From positions 372,001 through 436,000 of the forward strand of contig CM057065.1 in assembly GCA_029945375.1 (NCBI GenBank): a stretch of 64,000 nucleotides of DNA, given 5' to 3'. Made by a program: the position numbers and the translations under genes. Origin of the DNA: Agaricus subrufescens. Taxonomy: Eukaryota > Basidiomycota > Agaricomycetes > Agaricales > Agaricaceae. Shown here in pieces: positions 21,999 to 34,074 of the stretch (position 1 is its first letter; each line of letters starts with the position of its first letter). Below the pieces are notes generated by a model. The model did not search any database, was not told where the DNA came from, and saw only the letters and a list, made by a program, of their open reading frames with translations.

Positions 21999-24900
21999 AT
22001 GCCCTCGTGTTTGTTCTACCTTTCCCGGTACTTGTGTTTTTGCCGTTCTTGCGTCTCACATCCACATGAAGATGTAACTACCCCCCACTCGTCTATCCTT
22101 ACCGCCTCTCCGGCGTCGTCCTCCCGACTCCTGTTAGAGGAGGCAGCGAATGTGGCCTATGGCTCTTGTTCTCAAGCATCAGATCATCCAACCGATCCAC
22201 AAACACCTGCGGGCCAACTTATCAACAGCATTCCAGACGATTCTGATATCAATGGCCATCCCTCAAGGCCACCACGTTCAACAGCTCCAATTGGCGCCGG
22301 TCTGGTTATCCAGCAGCCCACTCACCTTGCGCCTCCTATCAACCCCATTGACCAAGCCTCAGCGCGGGGGTCGCTGGCTACCCACTCTCCAGGTGGTGCA
22401 CTTATGATACCGTCACGGCATCCTTTGAGTTTTGAGCCGTCACCCAATGTAAGTGTTTTTACGCAGCTGAACCACGAATTAGTGTGGCTCAAATAACAGT
22501 AGCAACTATCAAGCCAGTATTTTCCACAACCACAACAGCAGAACCTGGGCATGTTTAATCAAGCACATAATTTTGCTGTAACGGGGACATTTGTCGATGG
22601 CAATGGTGAGATATCCCTACTAGCATACTTTGACCATCCTGACAAGGTCATTGTTAGTGATTTATAATAACGCTTCCACAAACGAGTGTGAGTACCTTCT
22701 GTTTTTTATTGCTCCTACTCATCGTCTTATCTGGTAGTCATGGAGAAACTTCTGAAGGAGACAATCCCCGGTGCAGCATACGATTCCTCCGCTCGTGATC
22801 CTCCCCCGAGATGTCATCCCGGGACCCGTTTGGCTATCCTCAGCCGGTGCCTATACTTCATCCGCAGTCGTGACGGAGAGAAAAAAATGCGTTGGATCGT
22901 TGGTGCGGCAGGCGTTGGAAAGTCGGCCATCATGCAGAACGTGGCCGAGTCGCCCGAACTTCCAGTGAACTGCCACGTGTCGATCTTTTTCTCGATCAAC
23001 GGGCGCAACGATGGAACCAAAGCCGTGATGACCCTCTCCTACCAGTTTGCAGCCCAGTCTGACTCCTATCGTCAAGTCATTGAGCAGGAGATCACCCGCG
23101 ACCCATCACTCCTCCGATCGTCTATGGCCAAGCAATTCAAGAAGTTGATTGTTGATCCCTTCATCCACAACACTCATGTTAAAGCTGTTGGTCGCGTGCT
23201 AGTCATTATTGATGGCCTTGATGAATGTGATGATCCACGTACACAGCTCGAGCTTCTCCGTCTCATTTCTGATCTCTGTATCACGCACCCCTCTTCACCT
23301 CTTATATGGCTTATTGCTTCCCGCCCTGAACCACATATTGTTTCCTTCTTCTCTAGACGGAATGTCACTCCTACACTCGAGAAGGAGGAAATTGCGGTAG
23401 ATTTTGATGCAGCTCGTGCAGATGTCGAGCGGTTCCTTCGTGACAAGTTGACGGAGATAAAGGAGGCTTTAGATACGCTCGATCCCCAGTGGCCAGACGA
23501 ACGAGACTTTTGGAAACTCGCCAGTGCTTCTGGTGGGCTATTTGCCTATGCGCATACGGCTGTCAGATATATCGGTGACCCAATCATAGGAAACCCGGTC
23601 TCGCAGTTCTCTGACGTACTGCATGTCATTGATAATCACCCAATAGTTGGTTTATCGCGAGAGGAACACCCCATGGCACTACTTGACGCATTGTACGACC
23701 GCATTCTGTCGAAGGTCCCCGACAAAATCATGTCAAACACGCGAAAAATCTTGTTGGCATTAGCATCTGATTGGGATTTCGCTTTGAAGAACCATGGGTT
23801 TGGTGGCGGGAATTTTATTGAGCTGTGTAACTGGTTAGGCATGACACCTGATGAAGCTTACGCCGCTCTCAATCATCTCCGCTCTGTTTTGTATGCACCC
23901 CGACGCGACGAAGCTCACAAGGACAAGCCTAAGCCCTTCCATAAATCATTCATCGACTACATATCCGATTTTACCCGATCCAGGTTTTCTCGCGATATCA
24001 AAGACGAAGCTAGACGGCTCAAGATCGAATGTGCGCTCAGAATCTTAGAAGAGGCTCCTGACGGTATTAAATTACGTAAGATTGATCAAGGATTTTGCTA
24101 TGGCACGCTCAGGGCGCGCGGTGCTGGCACAGACGAAATCTCGCTTACGTGGTCAGTTGGGGTGGCAGTTCAAGATGACGATAGTGATACATCGTGCGAG
24201 ACTGTTGATCCACTGCACAAGGTTGGTGATGCAGATAATCCTTATGTACCAGGCAGCTGGCATTATAATTCAAGCAGCTGGCCTGGTGACGCCATGAAGT
24301 TGAGAATATATAAGCTGGCGATTGGAGAGATCGTGGCTGGGATAGAACGTAGAGATCCAACTTTCCAGGCCAAATCCTACATTCGTACCCTGATTGCACG
24401 GTTCGAGTTGTATAGCGACAATTTTCCCCGTCGCGAGTTGTGTGACTTGGTGTTTGTGAGTCCATCTTAATCTATTCTTTCCCGTTTATATCGTTTAAAA
24501 TATTTTTTAGGAGGAATCTCAAGTCCGTACACTTGTGACGCACCGCATACTCAAACGAATGCCTCTGAGGGTCCTCAAAATCTCCAAACTTCGTACACTT
24601 CTCGACGTCAAGTTACGATTCCGCCGCCCAGCTATGACGACGACGACGACAGAGTTATCTGACCCGTGGCATCCATTTTGCCTGGTGGGTACAGTAGTTT
24701 GCTGTTGACGATCATGTAACGAATTACTTTTTGTTCAGCATCAACGGACAGGTGAATGGGAAAATGGAAAAGATCAGGATTGGACGACAGTGTTTGGGAA
24801 AGGCTGTGTTTGCCTCGACCGGCTTAAACGCCAAGTGGGAAATTGGAAGGTGCAATCACCTGACCATACTGTCCTGATCATGCTCACTTCGACCATGGAA

Positions 24901-25020
24901 TGTTGTCTAGAGCTTCGTTTTGTTGATGTGGGGGATGGTATGTCCGAGTGGACGTACTGGATCTGGTTAGAGCTCTCATTGGATGAGCGTGGAGAGTATC
25001 GTCACGCTGTTCATGACTAA
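21999..25020 (+). CDS. NLR-type NACHT NTPase, unit B
   Basis: The start at 21999 (MPSCLFYLSRYLCFCRS) is chosen because units C, E, H and I also begin with MP followed by hydrophobic and basic residues. The short motif exon reads QNLGMFNQAHNFAVTGTFVD. The NACHT exon (Met at 22740) has GAAGVGKS, LVIIDGLDE, IASRPEPH and NWLGMTPDEAYAALNHLRSV. Compared with the other units it has an extra hydrophilic insertion of roughly 35 residues between VAVQDDD and SSWPGDAMKL (about 24170-24295), in the region just before the LRIYKLA helix. C-terminal exons (EESQVRTLVTHRILKRMPLR and a final exon from about 24741) end DGMSEWTYWIWLELSLDE and HAVHD, stop at 25020. All introns keep frame, so the gene looks intact. 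Confidence 0.87.
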
Positions 25021-25950
25021 ATACTCGCTTTGGCTATATTAGTATTTCAGTTTCAAATTTCACTAAAACAATTTGTCGAGAGAGCACTCGGGATTTTGAT
25101 CGCTTGTACCCAATAGGAACTCCACTATCATAAGTTTTTCAGCTCTGTCACAAGCTATACTTGCGCAGGTTTTCAGTTAGTCTTTTTCTATCAGCTAGTC
25201 TACGTTCTGCCATTGTTTGAAAACATTTGGGTGATAAATTTTGGTATGAGAAATAAAAGCTTCGGTTAGTAATTTCATCAGCAATAGATCAAAGATCTGA
25301 ATTAAAAGAAATTTCAGAAACAGAGGTAGTCTTTTTGGTTTGATTTTAGTCCGGAAACCAAGAGATACAACTGAAAATTGTGGCAAAGCATTGAGCCAGA
25401 CCAAACGAAGGACATTTTCGGTACAGTGGGAAATTGTCCTATAGTCCATGGGATTTGAGACAAGCTACCACAAGCTTCCTCTTCGAGTGAATCTTCAGTG
25501 CTGTGTGGCTCATTATTCAAACCTCATCTACCTGACTAGGTAAGGTCGCCCGGTGACCTTCAACTATGTTGACTTAAAAACTGAATGCGCAGGTCTACAG
25601 CTGTTACAGTCGCCGTACGGAGAGGATTATTGATATGCTAGTGAGTGAGTCAGCTGGCAATGGAAACATGTTTGAAGATACTTCATTCGTATTCGAGAGC
25701 TGTGACACAAATTATGACGGTCCGCACGAAGAATGAGTCGGCAGCAATCTTGTTGGAAGTGAGCCTGTCAGTGTGTGTCACTCATTACGTTTATATGAAT
25801 GCCACCCCTGTGAAAACCCAATCATCTGACGGTTTTAAGGAGACAGACGACAGCTGGGAACAATTTTTGATCATCATCACGTCCACCAAAATGCCATGAG
25901 TGTGCCCCGGTGGACACTCTGACTTTCCCCTCATCCCTCAACATTTTCCA
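25021..25950. other. Intergenic region between NLR units B and C
   Basis: 930 bases with no supported gene. Short open frames have no recognisable motif. The last 200 bases probably contained the promoter of the now-broken unit C. Confidence 0.45.
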
Positions 25951-27677
25951 ATGCCTGAGTTTCCTCTCTGCCTTCCTCGGTTCCTGCGTTTCCATCGTTC
26001 ACCCTCGCGTTCACGACAAGGATCACCGTCCCGTGCATGTGAGGATACGACCGCCTCTCACTGCTACGGACACCCACCAGCTCCTCCTACTCCAGGCGAT
26101 CGCCAGAGCTCAATGCGTTCCCTCATTCTCGACGGAGCACCAGACTTAGGCGGAAAACCTATGCTTCCATTACACCCGGTCAATCCGCCTGATCACAGTA
26201 TCGGTGACTCAAATGTGGTGCCTACGCCTGGTTCTGCCACCCAACATTCTGGTTTTCTCCCACGTCTTTTTGTTCCTCCAGTTTCGGGCGAATATCAACA
26301 ATCTCAGTATACCAACGCAGGCATGTTCAATCAAGCTAGCAATTTTGCAGTATGGGAACCTTTGTTGATGGCCATGGTGAGACTCATTTAAATCGGTTAC
26401 TTCGACTATCCTGACCAGATCTTTTCCAGTCACTTATAATAACACATCCTCAAATCAATGTAAGCTGTTAACTCGTTTTCTGTTGCCTATTGATCACCCT
26501 CTTGACAGTCATGAAAGAACTCCTAGAGAAAGCCATCCCTGGAGCGGAGTTCAACTCTTCCGCTCGTGATCCACCACCACGGTGTCATCCCGGAACCCGT
26601 TTGGCAATTCTGCAACGATGCCTCAATTTCATTCAAGACTGCAATGGCGAAAAGAAAATGCTTTTGATAGTTGGAGCGGCTGGGGTGGGGAAGTCTGTTA
26701 TTATGCAGAATGTTGCGGAGTCTCCCCATCTCCCGGTGATGTATCATGCCTCTGTTTTCTTCTCAATCAACGGACGACATGATGGGTCGAAGGCTATCGT
26801 AACTATTGCCTACCAGTTTGCTGCCAAGTCGGAGTTATATCGGCAACTCATCGAACGCGAGGTTGCCCGTGATCCATCACTCCTCCAATTGCCGGTGTCA
26901 GAACAATTCAAGAGGTTTATTATTGAGCCCTTCATCTATAGCGTTGAACTTAAACGTGCCGGTCGCGTCCTGACTACTATTGACGGCCTCGATGAATGTG
27001 ACGACACCAGCTCTCAACAAGAACTCCTCCGCCTCATTTCCGATTTTTGTATCGCACATCCTTCTTCACCCTTGATATGGCTCATCGCCAGTCGCCCTGA
27101 AACACACATCATGTCTTTCCTTTCTAGGCAGAATGTCATCCCCGCATACAAGATGGAAGAAATTCCAGTAAATTCCCATGAGGCTCGTGCAGACGTTGAA
27201 CGCTTCCTTCAGGACAAACTGACCGAAATCAAAGAAACATCAGATTCTGTCGATCCGGAATGGCCCGAGGAATGTAACGTTTGGAAGGTTGCTAATGCTG
27301 CTGGTGGACTGTGCGTATGCACAGACAGCCATCAGATATATCGGCGACTCGAGAATCGGAAACCCGGTCTCACAGCTCTCTGACGTTCTGCTTGTCATTG
27401 ATAAGCGACCGATGACGAATCTCTCGGGAGAGGAGCACCCCATGGCTCAACTTGACGCATTGTACGAACGAATTTTATCCAACGTTCCTCCCAAGATCAT
27501 GGTGGGCACCCGAAAACTTCTATTGGCCTTGGCGTTGAGTTGGGATTTGGCGTTATCCCACTCTGACCCCGGTCACAACTTTATCGTTCTCTATAATTGG
27601 CTGGGTATGACACGTGATGAAGCTTATGCTGCCGCAGTGCTGCCGTCAATCATCCCCGTTCTGTCTTGTATGTACCC

Positions 27678-27760
27678 CAGGGGGCTGTCAGCCGAGCAAT
27701 TCGCTAAATCAACTACCTGCAACGAGGTCCCCATTTTTTTCCTAATTCGGAGTTCTCACG
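27678..27760. repeat. Left 83-bp terminal inverted repeat of the 1.1 kb element
   Basis: Perfect inverted match to 28683-28765, ending at ...GAGTTCTCACG on the inner side. Confidence 0.9.
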
Positions 27761-27999
27761 GGGCCCTTGTAGATGTCTATCATCACGCTGAGAATCACGC
27801 TGAACATCACACTGGGAAAATCTCAGTCACGGCGTCGGTGATATCAGAATGGTCTGATCACAGGCCTGGTGACGATAACGATTTAACAAATCTCGCCGAC
27901 ATTCTGCATGCCTGCCGGATGCGCTGCAAATTCTCAGTAAAACATAATTTGTAATAGATCTTATCATGATACACCTCGTCGTTACCACTCTCGCCATCG

Positions 28000-28576
28000 A
28001 TGGGCTCACGATCGGAACACATTCTTGATGACACAACTATCATGCTCCAGGATGGGACACAGTTCCGCACTCGATATGAAGGTAAACGGCACATTGTCAC
28101 TTGTGATTTGTGCTTTGGTTTTGTCAAGCTTCCGCTAACAGCAAACCCAAAGACATTGGAGTCTCACCGTAAAGCATGCAAGGCTCGGCAGGAGAAACGA
28201 GCCTTTAAACAATTTCGACTCCTGGATCCAGTTCCCAAAGCTGAAGAAACCCTTGGTCTACAACATCTTTTCAGGTCTGATGGAAGGCCCTTGGTCGAAT
28301 GTCCTGGCCAATGGGTTCAGTGGTCTGCTGGATCTCTTTGGGAGACCTATCCCTTTCGCTTCCACTCAGCCAAAGACATTGGCTACACACCGATTAGCAT
28401 TGACGAAGCATTTTAAGCTACCGGATAGTGATGATTTGCCTCTTGGAGTCTCTGAAGATTGCCTACAGTTTGGATTAGATGACGAAATTGGAGAATTTAT
28501 TGGAAAGCGGCAAAGATCGGAGACCCAGTCATCCTCAAAGCCACCATCAAGAAACATCATTTCTGATGTAGCGTAG
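28000..28576 (+). pseudogene. Transposase-related N-terminal fragment inside the 1.1 kb element
   Basis: The first frame (28000-28416) reads MGSRSEHILDD and CDLCFGFVKLPL followed by SHRKACKARQEKR. The Cx2C...Hx3C spacing looks like a BED/C2HC zinc finger such as those at the N terminus of transposases. A second block, CPGQWVQWSAGSLWETYPF, resembles a motif recurring near the start of large transposon-borne proteins in mushrooms. A shifted frame (KLPDSDDLPLGVSED to SRNIISDVA, stop at 28576) continues it. No catalytic domain remains. I infer a truncated, internally deleted transposase gene; the 5' start is uncertain. Confidence 0.5.
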
Positions 28577-28682
28577 ATAAATACTATCAGCCCAATCTAT
28601 ATCAATTCTATATCTGCTCCGAAATGCAGCCGAAATGTGACCATGATGTGACCTAAGCGTTATTTTGAGTGACCAGGGTTTT

Positions 28683-28765
28683 CGTGAGAACTCCGAATTA
28701 GGAAAAAAATGGGGACCTCGTTGCAGGTAGTTGATTTAGCGAATTGCTCGGCTGACAGCCCCCTG
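28683..28765. repeat. Right 83-bp terminal inverted repeat of the 1.1 kb element
   Basis: Perfect inverted match to 27678-27760. It is followed at once by the ATGTACCC target duplication. Confidence 0.9.
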
Positions 28766-29773
28766 ATGTACCCCGACGTGAGAGAAGCCACATGGACAAG
28801 CTCAAAGCTTTCCATAAATCATTCCTTGACTACATCTCCGACTTTGCCCGATCCAGGTTCTCCCGCAATATCCAGGATGGAACTCGACAACTCGAAATCC
28901 AATGTGCACTTAAAATACTTGAGGAGTCTCCCGACGGCATTGATTTAGGCCATATGGATTATGGCTTTCGGTATGGTGCGCTGTTGCGATGTTCTGGAAC
29001 TGGGAACAGAATTTCGCTTATTTGGATGGTTGATGACGTACATGACTGGCATGACGATGACACAAGGTTGAGGCTATACAAACTCGCAATTGGAGTAGTT
29101 GTAGCCGGGATCAAACGCAGAGATCCAACCTTCCAGCCCGAGTTCGGTGTTCGTCTCTTGACTACTCGGCTCAAGTGGTATGAGGTAAATTTTCCACAAA
29201 AGCAGTTGTGTGAATTGAGTTCAACTCCGGTTATCCCCGCGTTTCTGCTGGTTGCTGACAGTATACATAAGGATGAATCTAGACGTCTTGAATTCATTAA
29301 ATGTGGCATCCTCAAGGAGATTCCTCTAGAACTCGTTGACCGTTCAGAATTAAATGCATATAAGCCAATCAGGTTACAGTTCCATTGTCCCGATATAACA
29401 GTGACGAATGTATCTAATTCATGGAACTCGTCTTGCCAGGTGAGTGAAATCATTCACGTATGGCAATATACATTGAGTTATTGTGGTGCAGCATATACGG
29501 AAATGGGATCTAGAAAAAGGGAAGGCTCAAAGTTGGGTGGCCAGCTTTGAGGGCAATTTCTGTCCCTTCTGCTTCGATCGTCTCAAAGTCCAGCTAAGGA
29601 GTTGGACGACTCGTTCTCCTGGTCACACTGCTCTTGTTCTATTCACCTCAACCTCGCAGTGTTGTGTAGAAGTCAAATTTGTTGATATAATGGATGGCAT
29701 ATCGGAGTGGACGTACCAGTTTTGGTGCACAACCCCGTCTACGGAGCGTATCAATTACGGCAATTCTGCATAG

Positions 29774-30693
29774 TTCACAAATGTTACGTTGCAATTGATT
29801 TGGTTTTTCTGCGTCTCGACTCTCGACATCTTTTCTTGGGAGCGCATTGGGAGCGCACGTGACTTCCAAGCGGGAGGGAGGATGAGACTGATGGTTCAAA
29901 CGTTCACCGTTCACCAACAGTCGTTCATGAACGCTCCTGAGGTTTCCAGATGTGACTCACCGACTCATCGCTAAGTTATTTGATGAAATCTATGTTTCGC
30001 TAACATATTCTGCTGACGACTGGACGATCTCGCTGTGGTGCTATAAATTGTGTCGAAATTACTATCCAGTAGAAGTCAACGAATCGAGTATTCAGGTTTT
30101 AAAATACTTTCAAAATAAATAACGATGTCATTGCAAATGCCTTTTGTACGAAAATGTCCATCTATTTGATGCTGGGGCGTGCTCAGCTACCTCACTTGAT
30201 ATACTACAACTTGAACTCTCGGCGCGAGTTCTCAGATCATCCATTTTCGCTGTATAACTCAAATGAAACCAGCGAAGTAGATTTTGCGTAGCCAAACACG
30301 AAGGTTGGTGATGATGCTAGGCACTACAAATCATGCTGATATGGACCCGAATAACGTCGAGAACATTTTGAATCTAATATAGACAACGTAACTGCCGTTT
30401 TCCACTTCCAGGTCCCGCCATTATTCAAGGGTGCGGAAAGTCTCTGTGGAAGCGGCGTAACTTGAGGGAAGGAAGAGTGTGCCAGAAGTAACCGTGGGAA
30501 ATACATCATCTATGACTAGCAGTTACTGAAAGCGGGTAGTAGTCGACTTTTCACCTCTGAGCACCTGCTGCACCAAGTATGGCAAACACGTCGATTTGAA
30601 CAGCAAGTGGCAGTGCATTTTGATGCCTGTGCTCGACAACAGCTCGGCCCTGGTGTGGCCTTAGCATCGACCACCATCCCGTTAGTGTCTCCA
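29774..30693. other. Intergenic region and promoter of NLR unit D
   Basis: No supported gene. From about 30573 to 30650 the sequence matches the promoter block upstream of unit A. The MP... first-exon start seen in other units is not found here. ATGCCTGTGCTCGAC at 30623 is out of frame with the downstream Ser/Pro-rich frame. Confidence 0.45.
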
Positions 30694-33547
30694 ATGCCTC
30701 CAATTCAATCAAACTATTCTCAACTTGTGCATCAGTCGCGTTCACAAAAGCCTTATGCGCGCCCCACTACAAGTCATACAGCTACCCCAGGCTTGCCATA
30801 TCCACCCAACCATCCTGCACTGGCTTCAGCCTCTCTGTCAGCGACGGTGTCACGTACGACCACCAGCACTTCTCTCCGATCACCATCAGGAGACCCTACC
30901 CTTGCCCAAAGCGTTGTTAGCCCGTATCTTATTGACAGTGTGTCTGACGAAACCACTAGAGAATGTACGTGGGCACCACGCCCAATGCCAATGCTTCCAA
31001 TTGGCCCCAGCAGTTCGATTGCCCGACCCACAAGCTTCGGTGAAGCACAGCAGTTGCCCAGTTCACAGTCTACAAGTCATCTTCTTACTGCAGCTCAGCA
31101 TCGAGCTCCGAGTTCTTTACCCCCAGATGTGCGTTCCTGGATAGATTTTGGCAGTTAGAGAAGCTGAAATACTGGTAGTCTCCGTCAAGTCACTCTTTGC
31201 CTCGACTACAGCAGCAGAACCTAGGCATGTTCCATCAAGCTCAAAATTTCACTGTGACGGGAACCTTTATCGATGGCAATGGTAAGAATGCTTCAATGGC
31301 GTACTTCGTCTATGCTGACCACATCATTATAAGTTATATATACTACTACACCCGCAAAAAAGTGTCAGTATCACCTCTTATTCACGACTCCTACTCATCG
31401 CATTTATGGTAGTCATGGAGAAACTTCTGGAAGAAACAACTCCTGGAGCAGCGTTTGATTCTTCTGCTCGTGATCCGCCTCCACGATGCCACCCCGGAAC
31501 CCGCTTGACTGTCCTCGCACGCTGTCTATCTTTCATTCATAACCGCCATGGTGCAAAAAAGATGCGTTGGGTGGTTGGTGCAGCGGGAGTCGGCAAGTCG
31601 GCCATCATGCAGAGCGTAGCTGAGACCCGCGAACTTCAAGTGGACTACCATGCATCGGTTTTCTTTTCGGTCAACGGGCGGAATGACGGAACCAAAGCTA
31701 TCATGACAATTTCCTACCAGTTGGCTGCTAAGTCCGAGCCGTATCGTCAAGTAATCGAGCGGAAAATCGCCCGTGATCCATCACTTCTCCGATCATCGAT
31801 GCTGAAGCAGTTCAACAAGTTTATTGTTGAACCCTTTATCCATGACCCACAGTTGAACTCGGCCGGTGTTGTCCTGATCATTATCGATGGCCTTGATGAG
31901 TGCAACGACCCTGGCACCCAACAAGAGCTCCTCCGTCTTATCTCCGACTTCTGCATCTCATATCCTTTCTCTCCTCTGGTGTGGCTCATTGCTAGCCGCC
32001 CTGAATCCCACATTACCTCCTTCTTTTCTCGAGCCGAGATCATCCCCGCATATGAGAGGGAGACAATTCAGGTTAACTCAGACGAGGGTCGCGCGGACGT
32101 TGAACGATTCCTTCGCCACGAGTTTAATGAGATAAAAATGGGATCGAGTTCACTCAATCCGCGGTGGCCTGAGGAGTGGGATATTTGGAAACTCGCCAGT
32201 GCTGCAGGTGGGCTGTTTGCGTATGCACAAACAGCCACCAGATATATTGGTGACTGGAGAATGGGAAGCCCTGTCTCACAGCTCTCTGACGTCCTGCATG
32301 TCGTTGATGAACATCCGCTGAATCATTTGTCGAGAGAGGAGCATCCCATGGCTCATCTGGATGCTTTATATGCCCGGATTCTATCGAAAATACCTTCAAG
32401 AATCATGATCAACGCGCGCAAACTTTTATTGGCCCTGGCATCGAGATGGGATTTGGCCTTGGAGTACGGTGATGTTGGCGACGGGAACTTCATTGTTCTT
32501 TGTAATTGGCTTGGCATGACGCCTGATGATGCTTATGCCGCCCTCAATCATCTCCATTCCCTTTTGCATGTTCCTCGACGTGACAGAGCTGACAGAGATA
32601 ACCTCAGGCCTTTTCATAAATCATCCATTGACTTCATATCCGACTTTATCCGATCCGGGTTTTCCCCCAATATTCAAGACGAGGCCCTACAATTGAAGAC
32701 TCAGTGTGCATTCAGAGTCTTGAACGAAGCTCCCAATGGCGTTGATAGATGTGTCAAAGATTATGACTTTGGATTCCGCTATGGTATTTTGTTGCGTGGT
32801 TCTAGTGGTCGAGGCGAGATTTCTCTGACATGGTCGGTTGCGGAAGAAAGTGGCTGGAGTGATGTCACAGCGAGACTGAGATTGTATCAGTTGGCTGTTG
32901 GAGAGGTTGCAGGTCAGATAAAACGTGGGGATCTTGTTTTCGGCCATGAGTTCTGTGTTCGTCTTTTGACAGCTCGGTTCCTGTGGCGTAATTGCCATTT
33001 CCCTCATGATGAATTGCGTGACTGGGTCTTTGTGGGTCTTTGATAATCGACTGCTCCATGCTTGTGTCGCTAAAGATCTTCTTCGGGATGAACCTTACCG
33101 TACCGATTTTCTAACGTACGGCATACTGGAACAAACACATCTCGGGGCCGTTGATGTTTGTGGTGCGGATAAACAATTGAAATTACGGTTTCGTGGTCCC
33201 CGATGGTAGCAGCAGATCTCTCCAATCCATTGTATTCATCTTGTACAGTGAGTGGAGTAACTGTTTTATGCAATAACGTACTAAAGGTCAGTGTTCAGCA
33301 TGAGCGTAAAGGCGAATGGGCAGCGGGAAGGTTCCAAGATTGGATAACTACGTTTACCCTTGATGACTGTCCTTCCTGCTACCAACGATTCAAAGAGCAG
33401 ATGCACAGTTGGAAGAGCCATTCTCCCGACCATGCAGTCCTAATCTTGTACACCTCAGCACCTAAGCATTGTTTAGAAGTCCGATGTATAGATCCAGAGG
33501 ATGGTGTATCAGAGTGGACATACTGGTTTTGGTATCAGCCCGATTAA
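30694..33547 (+). CDS. NLR-type NACHT NTPase, unit D (late frameshift)
   Basis: The first ATG in frame with the Ser/Pro-rich exon is at 30694 (MPPIQSNYSQ). The open frame extends upstream without an ATG, so the 5' end is uncertain. The motif exon reads QNLGMFHQAQNFTVTGTFID. The NACHT exon (Met at 31418) is open to 33043 and holds GAAGVGKS, LIIIDGLDE, IASRPESH and NWLGMTPDDAYAALNHLHSL. After the donor at WVF, the next exon reads DEPYRTDFLTYGILEQTHLG and KLRFRGP. A single base is then missing near 33199 (GGTCCCCGATGGTAG), so TAG follows at once unless splicing differs. The last exon (QHERKGEWAAGRFQDW to DGVSEWTYWFWYQPD, stop 33547) is intact in another frame. A product lacking the C-terminal module is the likely outcome. 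Confidence 0.75.
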
Positions 33548-33704
33548 TTAACAGTATCCGATCATATACGAATAACTATCGTGTCTTCGTACAGGCTTCA
33601 AGTTTTGTTCACATGTTTTGCTGAGCGAACGCTGGGGTCATAGTGGCGATATGTAGCATTGGTTCAGAATTTTGACCTGGGAATTTGAGGCTACTTCCTG
33701 GCGG

Positions 33705-33840
33705 GCGAGCATTGTGTAGAAGTACGATGTGTTGATCCGCAGGATGTTGTGTCGGAGTGGACATATCGGTTTTGGCTCCATGGGTCCAATTGATGTACGA
33801 CTACTTACCACATCGATTGACTGGCATGATCTGTCAACGA
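33705..33840 (+). pseudogene. Scrambled NLR C-terminal relics
   Basis: HCVEVRCVDPQDVVSEWTYR can be read at about 33712-33775, a second copy of the C-terminal module end just downstream of unit D. It is followed at about 33797-33832 by VRLLTTSIDWHDLS. That matches a segment lying about 150 residues earlier in intact units (compare GVRLLTTRLKWYEV in unit C). The reversed order shows rearranged fragments, not a gene. Confidence 0.65.
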
Positions 33841-34074
33841 CAATGTTAGCCTCAGTTAGCTTATCTGGTCATGAGATGAGGCATGCGACGGTGCTGAAGT
33901 CCCGTTTATTCATGTTTTGCCTCGACTAAAATAAAACCCTACTATTATCCCACTAAAGAGCATTCGTCATGCACGCCCCGTCCCACGTCTCAAAATCAAA
34001 CAACTCCTGGCACCCGGACAAATTAGCTATTGCCGTGTAGCTCAGGATGAGATAATATATTAACGAGCGAATGT

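Larger units (their letters stand above)
27678..28765 (+). mobile_element. 1,088-bp non-autonomous DNA transposon, hAT-like or KDZ-like
   Basis: The ends start CAGGGGGCTGTCAGCCGAGC and form 83-bp terminal inverted repeats that match at every base. The element is flanked by the 8-bp direct repeat ATGTACCC (27670-27677 and 28766-28773). Removing the element and one repeat restores the NLR reading frame locally. An 8-bp duplication and a CAGGG terminus fit the hAT superfamily. The long inverted repeats and the WETYPF-type fragment inside would also fit a deletion derivative of a KDZ-type element. It has no full transposase, so movement would need one supplied in trans. Perfect terminal repeats suggest recent insertion. 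Confidence 0.9.
25951..29773 (+). pseudogene. NLR unit C, inactivated NACHT gene with transposon insertion
   Basis: The start MPEFPLCLPRFLRFHRSPSR at 25951 and all exons of the family can be followed, but at least five lesions are visible. (1) One base is missing in the motif exon near 26348 (GCAGTATGGGAACC). (2) Two bases are missing near 27309, where CTGTGCGTATGC replaces CTGTTTGCGTATGC. (3) About 10 bases are inserted near 27632-27641 (repeat of CTGCCG). (4) A 1,088-bp transposon is inserted at 27678-28765. (5) About 8 bases including the splice donor after CEL are lost near 29216. Walker A GAAGVGKS and LTTIDGLDE are still legible. The 3' end resumes at KLKAFHKSFLDYISDFARS and finishes with DGISEWTYQFWCTTPS, stop at 29773. 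It cannot make a full-length product. Confidence 0.88.
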
